From positions 1,041,869-1,105,868 of the forward strand of contig NZ_OCVX01000003.1 in the NCBI RefSeq assembly GCF_900232995.1: a stretch of 64,000 nt of DNA, given 5' to 3'. The position numbers were made by a program, and so were the translations under genes. The DNA comes from Mycobacterium simulans (lineage in GTDB: Bacteria > Actinomycetota > Actinomycetes > Mycobacteriales > Mycobacteriaceae). The notes beneath the pieces are model-generated. The model saw only the letters and a program-made list of their open reading frames with translations, was not told where the DNA came from and did not search any database. This document shows positions 52,813 through 62,680 of the stretch, in pieces (position 1 is the stretch's first letter; each line of letters opens with the position of its first letter).

Positions 52813-54363
52813 GTGGGCTGGCGGGTCAGCGATGCTTCCTGGGTGAAATCCGACGAACCTTCCGCGACCGCAACGCCGAGGAGTTTGCGCGGCCCATTTC
52901 CCGGCTCGTTTCCCGGTCCCACCGAACTTGCCGCACGCACGCCGATCGACCGCGACCGCGCCATCGACGTCATCCGGATCACGGCCCTGATCGGCGTGGT
53001 GATCGGCCACACCGTGATGGCAACCAGCGTTATCCGCGATGGCGTGCTCATCTGGGACAACCTGCTTACTACCTCGGCCACATTTCGGGCGTTGACCTGG
53101 ATTTTTCAGATCATGCCGCTGTTCTTTTTTGCCGGTGTTGCGGCGTGCGAGGCGTCGTGGCGGCCGGGCACCAACTGGGGCGGCTGGCTGATGAAACGCT
53201 GCACCAGGTTGTTTCGACCGGTGTTCTACTACCTCGGTTTCTGGGCGATCGCGCTGACCGTGCTGTGCCCGGTGCTGCCCCGGCACGTGTACGAGCCGAT
53301 TGCCGGCATCAGCATTCAATTGTTGTGGTTTCTTGGTGCCTATGTTCTGGTGCTGGCCGCGATGCCGTTGTTGCGGCGAATCACCACATCGGCCCGCCTC
53401 GCCGCTGGCGTCGTCGCGGTCTACGGGGCGGTCGCAATCGTGGATGCGGTCCGGCTGCACTGGCCCGCCACGACGCCGCTCGGTTATCTCAACATGGCGG
53501 TGTGGCTCGTGCCCGGCATGTTCGGGATCGCCTACCGCCGCCAATTGCTCACCGGCCGCGCCGCGCTGGGTACAGCCGTGGCCCTGTTGGCTGTCGACGT
53601 CGCACTACTGCGCTGGGGACCCTATGAGATGAGCCTGGTCGGCGTAGAAGGCCAGCATTTCCCAAATATGAGCCCGCCCTCGCTGCTGTTGGCCGGACAC
53701 GCAATCATTCTGAGCGCGTTGGCAATCGCAGCCGCGCCGGCAATCGCCAGATGGGCGCGGCGGCCACGTGTGTGGTGGTGGACCGCGGTAGGAAATTCCG
53801 GGGCGATGACGCTGTACCTCTGGCACATGCCTGCGCTACTGGGCGTGCATCTGGTCTTCGACGACCTGGGCTATCCGCGCTTTCCCGACCAGCAGCACTT
53901 CGTCGTGATCAGCGCGGCGCAGCTGGTCATCATGGCCGCCCTCATCGCAGTGCTGTTTACGGCGTTGCGGCCCCTGGAGAACAAACCGCTACCCGGCTGG
54001 GATGGCGCCGCCGCAACCACCTCGCTCTGGCGGGGCACGGCAGCCGGCGTACTGCTATGCGTGGCGGGGGTTGCGACCTTGGCTTCGGTGAAGTGGGGAC
54101 TCAAAGATGAGGGACTTGTCTGCGTCGCGGTGATGGTCGCCGCGCTCGTCGCCGCTAGATCGTTTGCCGCGGTGCTGCCACAGCTCACGTCGACCAGGCC
54201 GCTCGCCTCTCCCCAAGGGTCCGTTTCCAGCATTTCGCCAAATCCAGTGCAGTGGAACGCATTACCCGCGATGCCTGCCGATCGCGGTGCGGCTTATGCG
54301 AACCACTTGTCGAGCGCTTCCGGTAGTCCTTTGGTGGTGCCGTCCCCTACCCAAGCGACGTAG
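52813..54363 (+). CDS. Acyltransferase 3 family membrane protein
   Basis: A 516-residue membrane protein of the acyltransferase 3 family. Residues about 45-400 contain ten or so helices, with RDRAIDVIRITALIGVVIGH (the conserved R...IGH block with catalytic His), PLFFFAGVAACEAS and GAMTLYLWHMPALL. These enzymes O-acylate sugars or lipids at the membrane. An extra N-terminal basic region and a C-terminal Ser/Pro-rich tail (SSISPNPVQ) extend it. It overlaps the convergent monooxygenase gene by 70 bases, unusual. Start GTG 52813. Confidence 0.85.
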   Translation: MGWRVSDASWVKSDEPSATATPRSLRGPFPGSFPGPTELAARTPIDRDRAIDVIRITALIGVVIGHTVMATSVIRDGVLIWDNLLTTSATFRALTWIFQIMPLFFFAGVAACEASWRPGTNWGGWLMKRCTRLFRPVFYYLGFWAIALTVLCPVLPRHVYEPIAGISIQLLWFLGAYVLVLAAMPLLRRITTSARLAAGVVAVYGAVAIVDAVRLHWPATTPLGYLNMAVWLVPGMFGIAYRRQLLTGRAALGTAVALLAVDVALLRWGPYEMSLVGVEGQHFPNMSPPSLLLAGHAIILSALAIAAAPAIARWARRPRVWWWTAVGNSGAMTLYLWHMPALLGVHLVFDDLGYPRFPDQQHFVVISAAQLVIMAALIAVLFTALRPLENKPLPGWDGAAATTSLWRGTAAGVLLCVAGVATLASVKWGLKDEGLVCVAVMVAALVAARSFAAVLPQLTSTRPLASPQGSVSSISPNPVQWNALPAMPADRGAAYANHLSSASGSPLVVPSPTQAT

Positions 54364-55742
54364 CCGTCGGGTCGGACCAATACCGCATCGGGGGCTGCAA
54401 CCTCGCCGAACGCCGGGAGTTGCCAGCCTCCGGTGTAGTGGGCGTCGAGTGCCGATACCCGATGGGCCCAGCGCGTGATGTCAAAATCCCACGGGTAACC
54501 GAAGTTGAGAAGTATGCCGCGGGCCTGGTGCAGGAGCGTGAACAGCCTCGTGGAACCGTCGGAGGTACCCAGGTCGAGGTCCGGCATGCGGCGACCAAGG
54601 AGCGGATGGCCCTCGCCGAAGTCGTAATGGATGTCAAGACCGCACATCATTTCGGCGATCCGCGTGCGAGGTTCTTTCATGCTGAGCAGTTCGGCCACGG
54701 TGTCGCGCAGTGCGTCGACGCGTTCACCGGGCCCGTTGAGTGCGGTTTGGGCCATTGTGTTGTGCAGCACCCGGGTGGCGACGGGATGTCGCTCAGCGTG
54801 ATACGTGTCGAGCAGTTCCTCACCGGATGTGCCGTTGACGACTTGCGCCAGTTTCCAGCCCAGGTTCACCGCGTCCTGTATCCCCGTGTTGAGACCTTGC
54901 CCGCCGATCGGAAAGTGGATATGCGCAGCGTCTCCGGCCAGCAGCACACGCCGGTCGCGGTAGGTTGCGGCCTGCCGTGTTGCATCGGTGAAGCGGGAAA
55001 TCCAAGTGGCACTGCGTAATCCATAATCGGTGCCACGCGCAGCGGTGAGCGCATTGCTAATGTCGGCCAGAGTGGGTTCACCGGTGTTTCCGACGTGCGG
55101 TTCTGTCACCATCACCCGCACGGTGTCTTCGCCTTCGAACTCGAAGAACGAGTGAAATCCGCCCTCTCGATGCAGCCCCAAGGGCGGCTCCTCGGTCATC
55201 TTGACGTCGGCAACCAGGCAGCTGGTCGACGGATCCCATCCGGGGAATGCGATGCCGGCCGTTTTGCGGATCAGACTGCGGCCTCCGTCGCACCCCGCGA
55301 GGTACGTGGCTCGCAGAGTCGTCCCGTCCGACAGTGTGACGTCGACACCGGTGGGGTCTTGGGTGAAACCGGTCGCCACACGGCCGTAGCGAATCGGCAC
55401 GCCCAGCTCGGCGGTCCACTCGGCAAGGATTTTCTCGACGCGGTATTGCAGCAGTCCGAGCCCGTAATTGTGGCGGGTCGCCAATTCGGAGACGTCGAAG
55501 AATATCCCGGAATAGTGGCCATATTGACCGACGGTGCCTTCGGAGAGAAACCGGTCGGCGATGCCGCGCTGATCGAGCACCTCAATGGTTCGCGGCGTCA
55601 GGCCACCAGCGCGCGAACCAGTCAGATCGCGCGCGGTGCGTCGCTCGACCACAACGACGTCGGCTCCCGCGTGTGCCAGTTCGCCTGCCAGCATCAGCCC
55701 AGTCGGGCCGCCGCCTGCGATCACAACAGCATGTTCAGGCAT
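54294..55742 (-). CDS. FAD-dependent aromatic (PheA/TfdB-type) monooxygenase
   Basis: A 482-residue group A flavin monooxygenase: FAD motif VVIAGGGPTGLMLAGEL at the start, LAGCDGGRSLIRKTAG (DG motif, about 150-165), and GDAAHIHFPIGGQGLNTGIQDA (GD motif) shown in parts. It hydroxylates aromatic rings with NADPH and O2; the family also includes rifampicin monooxygenases. It is divergent from the amidohydrolase-Rieske operon, with a palindromic operator between, so it may act in the same pathway. Confidence 0.9.
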   Translation of the reverse strand: MPEHAVVIAGGGPTGLMLAGELAHAGADVVVVERRTARDLTGSRAGGLTPRTIEVLDQRGIADRFLSEGTVGQYGHYSGIFFDVSELATRHNYGLGLLQYRVEKILAEWTAELGVPIRYGRVATGFTQDPTGVDVTLSDGTTLRATYLAGCDGGRSLIRKTAGIAFPGWDPSTSCLVADVKMTEEPPLGLHREGGFHSFFEFEGEDTVRVMVTEPHVGNTGEPTLADISNALTAARGTDYGLRSATWISRFTDATRQAATYRDRRVLLAGDAAHIHFPIGGQGLNTGIQDAVNLGWKLAQVVNGTSGEELLDTYHAERHPVATRVLHNTMAQTALNGPGERVDALRDTVAELLSMKEPRTRIAEMMCGLDIHYDFGEGHPLLGRRMPDLDLGTSDGSTRLFTLLHQARGILLNFGYPWDFDITRWAHRVSALDAHYTGGWQLPAFGEVAAPDAVLVRPDGYVAWVGDGTTKGLPEALDKWFA

Positions 55743-55838
55743 CCACCCTCCAGCCGTGATGACTCGTAGGCCCCCTGTGCACCAATAGCATTTTGCGATT
55801 CATTGACTCGATAGCCGGTGACGCATACGGTTAAGACA

Positions 55839-55859
55839 TACGCTACTACGCGTAGCGTA
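55839..55859. promoter_or_regulatory. 21-bp palindromic operator TACGCTAC-N5-GTAGCGTA
   Basis: Perfect 8-bp arms with a 5-bp spacer lie between the divergent monooxygenase (start 55742) and amidohydrolase (start 55934). The core 13-mer CTACTACGCGTAG (55843-55855) resembles both operators at 3914-3947. A TetR-type regulator is expected, but none is adjacent. Confidence 0.7.
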
Positions 55860-55933
55860 ATAACGATTCAATCCGGGTTTGCCGCCCCGTCTCGCGTCAC
55901 AGCCAGGCGACCAAGAAAGATTCAGAGGAAGTC

Positions 55934-57694
55934 ATGTTCGACCTGAAGATCATCGGCGGCACTGTCGTCGACGGCACCGGCGCGCCGCGCTTTCAAGCCG
56001 ACATCGGAATCAAGGACGGCACGATCATCGAGGTTGGCCGCCGCGGCGCCGACGATCCCACGCTGGCCGGCGCGGCGGCGCAGACAATTGACGCGACGGG
56101 TCATGTGGTAGCGCCTGGCTTCGTCGATATCCACACCCACTACGACGGTCAAGTGAGTTGGGACAGCATGCTCGAGCCGTCCAGCGGTCATGGGGTCACG
56201 ACGGTGGTCACCGGCAACTGCGGCGTCGGTTTCGCGCCCGTGCGGCCCGGTACCGAGGACTGGCTGATCAAGTTGATGGAAGGTGTGGAGGACATTCCCG
56301 GTACCGCACTCACCGAGGGAATCGCGTGGGGCTGGGAGACCTATCCCGAGTACCTCGATGCGATTGGCAAGCAGCAGTTTTCGATCGATGTCGGCAGCCA
56401 GATCGCCCACGGCGCGGTTCGCGCCTACGCGATGGGCGAGCGCGGCGCCCGCAACGAACCCGCTAGGGCCGACGACATTGCCGCAATGAGCCGGCTGGTC
56501 ACCGAAGCGATGGAAGCGGGTGCATTGGGTTTTTCGACGTCCCGCACGCTGGCCCACCGGGCGATGGATGGCGAACCCGTGCCCGGGACGTTCGCCGCCG
56601 AGGAAGAGCTGTTCGGCCTTGGCCGTGCCATGGCAGCCGGTGGTCAGGGTGTCTTCGAGCTGGCCCCGCAGGGCGCCGCGGGCGAGGACATCGTCGGCCC
56701 GAAGAAGGAACTGGAATGGATGCGCCGGTTGGGCGGCGAAATCGACCGACCGCTCTCGTTCGCTCTCATTCAGGTGGATGCCGATCCGAATCTGTGGCGA
56801 GAGCAGCTGGACCTCTCGGCCGATGCACACGCGGCAGGCAGTCGACTGTATCCGCAGATCGCGGCGCGTCCTTTCGGAATGATGATCGGATTTGCAGGGC
56901 ATCACGGCTTCAGCCATCGGCCCACCTACCGCCGGCTCAAGGAGGAATGCGGCCGCGAAGAGCTCGCGGAGCGCCTCACCGACCCCGTGGTCAAGGCCGC
57001 GATCCTGTCCGAGGACGACCTGCCCATCGACCCAACCGTGTTGTTCGACGGAATGTTCGCCTTCGTGCAGCATTCGCTGGAACGTCTCTATGCGCTCGGT
57101 GCCCCGCCAGACTACGAGCCAACACCCGATCGCCCCGTTGCCGCGATTGCCAGGGCGCGCGGCGAGGACCCGCTGGCGACCCTCTACGACCTCATGCTCG
57201 AGTCCAATGCCACCGCCATGTTGATGCTGCCGCTGTTCAACTACGCCGACGGCAACCACGACGCGATCCGGGAGATGATGCTGCACCCGGCCGGCGTGCT
57301 GGGCCTGTCCGACGGGGGCGCGCACTGCGGAATGATCTGCGACGCTTCCTATCCCACCTTCCTGCTAACGCATTGGGCGCGCGACCGTCACCGCGGCGAG
57401 AAGCTGTCGCTCGAATATGTGATCCGTAAACAGTCCCGCGATACGGCACACCTGTTCGGGCTCACCGACCGCGGCACGATCGAGGTTGGCAAGAAGGCCG
57501 ACATCAACGTGATCGATATGGACGCATTGACACTGCATCCCGCGGCCATGGCCTACGACCTGCCGGCAGGTGGGCGCCGAATCCTGCAGGGTGCAAGGGG
57601 ATACGCGGCGACGATTGTCAGCGGAACGGTGACCCGTCGCAACGGTCGCGACACCGGGGCACGCCCCGGCCGCCTGGTGCGCGGCGCGCGATAA
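55934..57694 (+). CDS. Amidohydrolase / D-aminoacylase family protein
   Basis: A 586-residue metal-dependent hydrolase of the D-aminoacylase/amidohydrolase superfamily. The metal motif is [11 protein letters not shown] (His67, His69), followed by [26 protein letters not shown] and [16 protein letters not shown] with another metal His/Asp, then [13 protein letters not shown]. It hydrolyses amide or cyclic-amide bonds. It heads a rightward operon with a Rieske oxygenase 12 bases on, so a nitrogen-containing or amide aromatic substrate is possible. ATG 55934 with GAGGAAG upstream. Confidence 0.88.
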   Translation: MFDLKIIGGTVVDGTGAPRFQADIGIKDGTIIEVGRRGADDPTLAGAAAQTIDATGHVVAPGFVDIHTHYDGQVSWDSMLEPSSGHGVTTVVTGNCGVGFAPVRPGTEDWLIKLMEGVEDIPGTALTEGIAWGWETYPEYLDAIGKQQFSIDVGSQIAHGAVRAYAMGERGARNEPARADDIAAMSRLVTEAMEAGALGFSTSRTLAHRAMDGEPVPGTFAAEEELFGLGRAMAAGGQGVFELAPQGAAGEDIVGPKKELEWMRRLGGEIDRPLSFALIQVDADPNLWREQLDLSADAHAAGSRLYPQIAARPFGMMIGFAGHHGFSHRPTYRRLKEECGREELAERLTDPVVKAAILSEDDLPIDPTVLFDGMFAFVQHSLERLYALGAPPDYEPTPDRPVAAIARARGEDPLATLYDLMLESNATAMLMLPLFNYADGNHDAIREMMLHPAGVLGLSDGGAHCGMICDASYPTFLLTHWARDRHRGEKLSLEYVIRKQSRDTAHLFGLTDRGTIEVGKKADINVIDMDALTLHPAAMAYDLPAGGRRILQGARGYAATIVSGTVTRRNGRDTGARPGRLVRGAR

Positions 57695-57706
57695 GGACAG
57701 CGGCCC

Positions 57707-59050
57707 ATGGACGTGGCTGCCGGTAATCCGGCCCGCACCCGCGACGAGGACGCGATCGGCACGCCGCCCGTGTCCCCGACGCTGGTGCCGGCCGAGCGCT
57801 ATTACTCTGCGGAGTTCGCCGCGCTTGAGACCGAACGGATGTGGCCGAAGGTGTGGCAGATCGCCTGCATGGTCGACCACGTTTGGCAACCGGGTGACTA
57901 CTTCGAATACCGCTGTGGGCCATACGGAGTACTGATCGTCCGCGGTGACGACGGCGTACTGCGCGCATTCCAGAATGCCTGTCGCCACCGCGGCAATTCG
58001 CTATGTGTGGGGTCGGGCTCGGGACTGCGCGAGATCAAATGCGGCTACCACGGCTGGACTTGGGATCTGGCCGGTGTGCTCAAGCGCGTGCCCAACCGCA
58101 AGGGCTTCGGCTCGTTACGAATGTCGGATTTCCCACTGGTGCCGGCGCGGGTCGAGGTGTGGGAGGGTCTCGTCTTCATTAACCTCGACGTCAACGCGGC
58201 GCCGTTGCTTGAGTACCTGGAGCAGGTGCCCGACGACATCGCCTGGTGCAACCTCGGCGACTTCCGCTGTTACGCCACGCTCACCGTCGAGGTCGAAGCC
58301 AATTGGAAGACCATCGCGGACGGCTACAGCGAGACCTATCACATTCAGACCCTGCATCCCGAATTACTGCGCTGCGTCGACGATATCCATGCACCACAAC
58401 GTATCTGGGGCCACACCGGCAAGTCAGATCAGCCCTACGGCGTCCAGAGTCCACGCTTTGACGGCGCGTTGAGCGACGAAGAGGTTTGGGACGCCTACGT
58501 TTACACGCAAGGCGCGCTTATGGGTGCAGCCGAAGGCACGCCGTTCCCCGCCGACGAACGCCTTCCCGGGCAGACGGTTCAGGATGTGATTGCGGCACGC
58601 ACCAGGGCGTTTGCGGTAACGCGCGGAGTCGATCTCGACTGGGCCGACACCGACCGGATTACCCGGCTGCATCAGTACAACGTGTTCCCGAACATGACGT
58701 TCTTGGCCAACGCCGACCACTTGACGATCATGTGCTCGCGGCCCGGGCCCGATCCCGATCATGGCGAGATGGTCATGTTCCTGATGACGCGGCTGCCGCC
58801 CGGCGCACCGCACACCAAGCCGACGGACATCCGAATGTCTGCCACGGAAGCCGAGCCGGGTGTCGTTCTGACGCAGGACATCCAGCTGCTCCCGGGATTA
58901 CAGCGCGGCCTGCACCAGCCTGGCTTCACCCACCTCGTGCTGTCGAGTGAGGAGCGACGCGTGATCAACATGCACCGCAACCTCGAGCACTACCTCGACC
59001 TGCCGGAGCCGGAGCGGATGACTGACGGCGGCCCCTCGGTGAAGACCTAA
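57707..59050 (+). CDS. Rieske aromatic-ring-hydroxylating oxygenase, large subunit
   Basis: A 447-residue oxygenase alpha subunit. Rieske ligands: CRHRG (Cys92, His94) and CGYHGW (Cys112, His115). The mononuclear iron site is GYSETYHIQTLHPE (about 205-218). The Asp is expected near the C-terminus. No small subunit or reductase gene is adjacent. It is distinct from the Rieske protein at 32969 and lies in an operon with the amidohydrolase and a KstD-like dehydrogenase. Confidence 0.92.
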   Translation: MDVAAGNPARTRDEDAIGTPPVSPTLVPAERYYSAEFAALETERMWPKVWQIACMVDHVWQPGDYFEYRCGPYGVLIVRGDDGVLRAFQNACRHRGNSLCVGSGSGLREIKCGYHGWTWDLAGVLKRVPNRKGFGSLRMSDFPLVPARVEVWEGLVFINLDVNAAPLLEYLEQVPDDIAWCNLGDFRCYATLTVEVEANWKTIADGYSETYHIQTLHPELLRCVDDIHAPQRIWGHTGKSDQPYGVQSPRFDGALSDEEVWDAYVYTQGALMGAAEGTPFPADERLPGQTVQDVIAARTRAFAVTRGVDLDWADTDRITRLHQYNVFPNMTFLANADHLTIMCSRPGPDPDHGEMVMFLMTRLPPGAPHTKPTDIRMSATEAEPGVVLTQDIQLLPGLQRGLHQPGFTHLVLSSEERRVINMHRNLEHYLDLPEPERMTDGGPSVKT

Positions 59051-59145
59051 GTGGCCAGTGGCCGCGAGTGTTCACAGTTGTACAGGTTCTACGGCGCGTC
59101 GGTGTGCAGACACGCACACTCGCGGGCTGTCTACAGTTAGATCCC

Positions 59146-60741
59146 GTGACCGTTGACGAATCCGCCGACGTTGTGGTGGTCGGCTTTGGTGCGGCAGGTG
59201 CGTGCGCGGCTATCGCCGCCCGCGAACATGGTGCGGAGGTCATCGCGCTAGACCGCGCCAACGGCGGCGGGGCCACCGCAATGTCGGGCGGAATTATCTA
59301 CGCCGGCGCCGGTACGACGATTCAGAGGCAGGCCGGCGTCCGCGACAGCTTCGAGCAGATGCTGACCTACCTTCGCCTCGAGGTGGGCGACGCCGTCAGC
59401 GAGGCGACGTTGGCAGCATTCGTGCGCGACAGCCCGGAAATGATCGACTGGCTGATCAAGTACGGCGTCCCGTTCGATTCCACGTTGTGTCCCTACAAGA
59501 CATCCTTTCCCAACAATCGCTACTACCTGTATCACTCGGGCAACGAGAACGCCGGAGCATTCCGCTGCCACACCCCGCCCGTGCAGCGCGGACATCGCGT
59601 GAAGGGAAGGGGGACATCCGGTAAGAAGCTGTACGGGCCTCTAGCTAAATCTGCACTGGCCCTTGGTGTTCGGCTTCGGCCGCACACGGTTGTGACGCGG
59701 CTTGTCCAGGATTCCTCCGGCCGGGTTACCGGGGTGGACGCCATGACAATGAACCACGCGCCGCCGCGTATCCGCCGCTTGTATGCCGAGACGGCGGCCC
59801 TTTCGGCCAAACCTGGCATCTACTACCCACCGCTGCGCCGGTTGATGGAACACCGCCTCCGCAAGCTCGAGCAACGCTACGCACGGCCCGTGCGGATCAA
59901 CGCGCGACGCGCGGTAATCATCTGCGCCGGTGGCTTTATCGCGAATACCGAATGGATTCAACGGTTTGCGCCGCAATACTCAAACGGGCTGCAACTGGGG
60001 ACCAGCGGTGACGATGGCAGCGGCATCGCGCTTGCGCAGAGCGCTGGAGCGGTCGTAGAGCGGATGGACAACATTTCGGCTTGGCGCTTCATTACGCCGC
60101 CGAGTGCATTCATCAGCGCCATCATCGTCGATGAGCTGGGGCAGCGCATCATCGATGAGAGTCGATATGGCGCGGCGGTCGGGCAAGCCATGGTGCGAGA
60201 CCACGGTGGTAACGGATGGCTGCTCGCCGATGCCGCGCTGATGCGAGAGGCCCGACGCCAAATGATCAAGCAGCCATTGTGGTTTCAGCGCGCGCAGTCC
60301 ACGGCGCTGATCTACGCGGACTCGGTAAAGGCTCCCTCCTTGCGTGCGGTCGCACTGGCTGCCGGCATTGATCCGGAAGGACTCTCGGAGACCGTCAAGG
60401 CACACAACGACGCCTTTGACTCCGAGGCGCCGGACCCAGCCGGGAAACCCGCCGAATTTGTTCGTCCCATTTCGCAGCCGCCGTATACGCTCCTGAACAT
60501 CTCGGTACGGCGAAGCCTGCTCAATCCCACGCCGATGCTTACCCTCGGCGGTATCCGAGTCAGTGAAGACACCGGAGCGGTGGTCAACGAATCCGGCAGG
60601 CCGATTCCTGGCCTATTCAGCGCGGGACGCACCGCAATCGGGATCTGCTCCAATTCCTATGTCAGCGGGTTATCGCTGGCCGACTGCGTCTTCGCCGGTC
60701 GGCGTGCCGGGACGCACGCCGCTCAGACAGCATCCGGCTGA
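59146..60741 (+). CDS. FAD-dependent fumarate reductase / ketosteroid dehydrogenase-like protein
   Basis: GTG 59146 gives 531 residues, beginning TVDESADVVVVGFGAAGACA, the FAD site of the fumarate reductase/KstD family (dinucleotide motif GxGxxG). Further blocks: GGGATAMSGGIIYAG, CAGGFIANTEW, and GLFSAGRTAIGI...SYVSGLSLADCVFAGR. The upstream frame extension shows no family resemblance. Such enzymes dehydrogenate or reduce C=C bonds next to carbonyls, as in steroid degradation. Downstream it almost touches the Cys-repeat gene. Confidence 0.88.
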   Translation: MTVDESADVVVVGFGAAGACAAIAAREHGAEVIALDRANGGGATAMSGGIIYAGAGTTIQRQAGVRDSFEQMLTYLRLEVGDAVSEATLAAFVRDSPEMIDWLIKYGVPFDSTLCPYKTSFPNNRYYLYHSGNENAGAFRCHTPPVQRGHRVKGRGTSGKKLYGPLAKSALALGVRLRPHTVVTRLVQDSSGRVTGVDAMTMNHAPPRIRRLYAETAALSAKPGIYYPPLRRLMEHRLRKLEQRYARPVRINARRAVIICAGGFIANTEWIQRFAPQYSNGLQLGTSGDDGSGIALAQSAGAVVERMDNISAWRFITPPSAFISAIIVDELGQRIIDESRYGAAVGQAMVRDHGGNGWLLADAALMREARRQMIKQPLWFQRAQSTALIYADSVKAPSLRAVALAAGIDPEGLSETVKAHNDAFDSEAPDPAGKPAEFVRPISQPPYTLLNISVRRSLLNPTPMLTLGGIRVSEDTGAVVNESGRPIPGLFSAGRTAIGICSNSYVSGLSLADCVFAGRRAGTHAAQTASG

Positions 60742-60742
60742 G

Positions 60743-61231
60743 ATGATGAGGCCCATGACAGTTGCGTTGGATTCGGCGTCGGATTCGGCGGTGGGCGTCG
60801 ACAGTGACACGGTCGCGGGCTCGATAGCCACCACGGACAGTCTCGCGGTCGCGGGATCGGTGGCGACCGCGGGCAGCGTCGCAGTGGCGGGGGCTGCTAG
60901 CACCGCCGGCAGCGTCGCGGTGGCGGGCTCAATTGCAACCGCGGGCAGCGTCGCGGTCGCAGGCTCGGCAGCCACCGCGGGCAGCGTCGCGGTCGCAGGC
61001 TCGGCAGCCACCGCGGGCAGCGTCGCGGTGATCGTCAGCCTGCTGACCGTCTTATGCGTGATGGTCCGCGAATGCGTGGCATGCCTGGCATGCATCGCCT
61101 GCACACGATGTGTTGCCTGCATCGGGTGCGTACGCTGCACCGACTGCGTGGGGTGCATTGGCTGCGTGAATTGCTCGGGACTACGGAATGTCAAGGGCGC
61201 GACAAACCTTCACGCGCAGCCCGTTGCATGA
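60743..61231 (+). CDS. Hexapeptide-repeat / cysteine-repeat protein of unknown function
   Basis: ATG 60743 (60746 and 60755 also in frame) starts one base after the preceding stop and gives 162 residues. After an acidic start, residues about 20-95 are hexapeptide repeats of the type AGSVAV / AGSAAT, a pattern suiting a beta-helix. A hydrophobic segment VAVIVSLLTVLCVMV, then twelve Cys exactly three residues apart (from REC through VAC, LAC, IAC, TRC ... to VNC), and a tail SGLRNVKGATNLH. Strict CxxC periodicity over 36 residues suggests metal or redox binding on one face. No family is recognised. Its 3' end overlaps the convergent hydrolase. Confidence 0.72.
   Translation: MMRPMTVALDSASDSAVGVDSDTVAGSIATTDSLAVAGSVATAGSVAVAGAASTAGSVAVAGSIATAGSVAVAGSAATAGSVAVAGSAATAGSVAVIVSLLTVLCVMVRECVACLACIACTRCVACIGCVRCTDCVGCIGCVNCSGLRNVKGATNLHAQPVA
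60806..61029. repeat. In-gene tandem repeats (18 bp degenerate, 36 bp near-perfect)
   Basis: The hexapeptide region is built from an 18-bp unit; the last part has three 36-bp-spaced starts (60945, 60981, 61017) of GCAGCGTCGCGGT with identical intervening sequence. The array stays in frame, so copy-number change would lengthen or shorten the protein. Confidence 0.8.
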
Positions 61232-62135
61232 CCAGACGGACGCCGGCCACGACCAAGTCGGGTTGGTGGACCTGGATGTAGTGGTCGCTGCCAGTCGCGA
61301 AGATGTGCGGTGTTTGTGGCCGCAGCGCCACGAGGTCTGTCGCCGCTTCCTGCCATACCTGTTCCAACTTCGCACCCAGCGCGTCCGGAACGGTCGGGGG
61401 AATCGCGAACGGCTCGGTCTTCGTCAGGACCATGGTGGGGATGGGCGGGAACGCCGGAGCGGCGGCAACCTCGGCGACACTCCTATCGATATCAACTATT
61501 TCGAACGACGACGAGTTCGCAAATTGCGGCAAGGGTCCATCCAATGCCTGCCGATAAGCCGGCCAGTCCGAACCCATCAGGCTCGGTATCTCGACGGGAA
61601 AGGCGTCGACGAACACTACTGCGCGCACCTGATCGGGGTATGTCTGCGCATACAGCCGGGCGAACAGCCCGCCCAGCGAATGCCCGACGAGGACGTAGGG
61701 GCCCGGCACATGTGCGGCAGCGAGCAAGGCATGCAGGTCGCCGACTACGTCCCGCGCGGTGCGTGGCATTGGAACCGGTGAACTGCGGTCGGAAATGCTA
61801 GGCGGATTGGAATAGCGCAATGCGCCGGGCCGGTCGTAGGCGCAGACACGGTGGTCGCCGGCAATGCTGGGCAGTACCGCAGGACCTACCGCCGGCGCCG
61901 TGGCGTCGGACTCGGTCCATGGATCGGACGAGTCGTGGTAGCCGGACTCCAAAATGACGGTGGGGCCGCCCTTTCCGCGACACTCGAGGTAGAGGTGCCG
62001 CCCGTTGCCGATCTCAACCGGCCCGTTGAAGTCGCCCGCCGCGCCCGATGCCGGTGGCCGGCCGCTGTTTACCGATTCGGCGCCGCAACCCACGAGCGCA
62101 AGCAGCAATCCGGCGGTCAACAGAAATCGGTGCAT
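61191..62135 (-). CDS. Lipoprotein alpha/beta hydrolase
   Basis: ATG 62133-62135 gives 314 residues. The signal peptide FLLTAGLLLALVGC ends in lipobox LVGC, so the protein is anchored outside the membrane. The hydrolase has the oxyanion block VILESGYHDSSDPW, the nucleophile elbow VGHSLGG (Ser), and a C-terminal GSDHYIQVHQPD with the catalytic His. A lipase/esterase role at the cell surface is likely. Its 3' end overlaps the Cys-repeat gene by 41 bases. Confidence 0.87.
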   Translation of the reverse strand: MHRFLLTAGLLLALVGCGAESVNSGRPPASGAAGDFNGPVEIGNGRHLYLECRGKGGPTVILESGYHDSSDPWTESDATAPAVGPAVLPSIAGDHRVCAYDRPGALRYSNPPSISDRSSPVPMPRTARDVVGDLHALLAAAHVPGPYVLVGHSLGGLFARLYAQTYPDQVRAVVFVDAFPVEIPSLMGSDWPAYRQALDGPLPQFANSSSFEIVDIDRSVAEVAAAPAFPPIPTMVLTKTEPFAIPPTVPDALGAKLEQVWQEAATDLVALRPQTPHIFATGSDHYIQVHQPDLVVAGVRLVMQRAAREGLSRP

Positions 62136-62139
62136 CGCG

Positions 62140-62680
62140 TCATTGTGTCGGATAGACCACCCCGGTGAGTTCTTCGGAGACCGCCCACAGCCGTCGCTGC
62201 AGCCCGGTGTCGTGAGACTGGGCGCTGGATGCCACGACCTTCGGGTAGCCGCGAATTTCACCGAAGCCGTCGGGCCCGAAGTACTGGCCGCCGAGCACGG
62301 CAGGGTCGGTGGCGGCACGCAAGGTCGGCAGAGCACCCATGCCGGGGTCTTGAGCCAACGGCTCGATGAGCACGCTCGCCGCGGCGAGCAATCGGCGCAG
62401 GTTGCGCATCAGCTCGGTGTTCGAGCCACCCGGGTGGGCGGCCGCCGCGATGGTGGTCCCGCTTGGGGCCAGTCGACGCTGCAACTCATAGGTGAAAAGC
62501 AGATTGGCGAGCTTGGATTGCCCGTAGGCCCCGACCCGGCTGTAGCGGCGTTCCCGCTGCAGGTCGTCGAAGTGGATTGCGGCGCGGATACGGTGGCCAA
62601 TGCTACTGACTGTCACCACCCGCGAGCCCACGACCGGCAACAATCGATCAAGCAGGAGCCACTCCTCGCTATGATTCACT
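62140..62680 (-). pseudogene. SDR (Rv0068-like) lacking its N-terminal half
   Basis: The frame carries only the second part of an SDR of the protochlorophyllide-reductase-like type: LLLDRLLPVVGSRVVTVSS (catalytic Ser), YGQSKLANLL (Tyr and Lys) and AAAHPGGSNTEL. The cofactor-binding start (about 100-110 residues) is missing and replaced by operator and promoter DNA. The surviving VNH immediately before LLLDRLL aligns with the VNHLGHF block, so the deletion ends there. In M. tuberculosis the equivalent Rv0068 (303 residues, by recall) is intact next to the same TetR. Confidence 0.78.
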
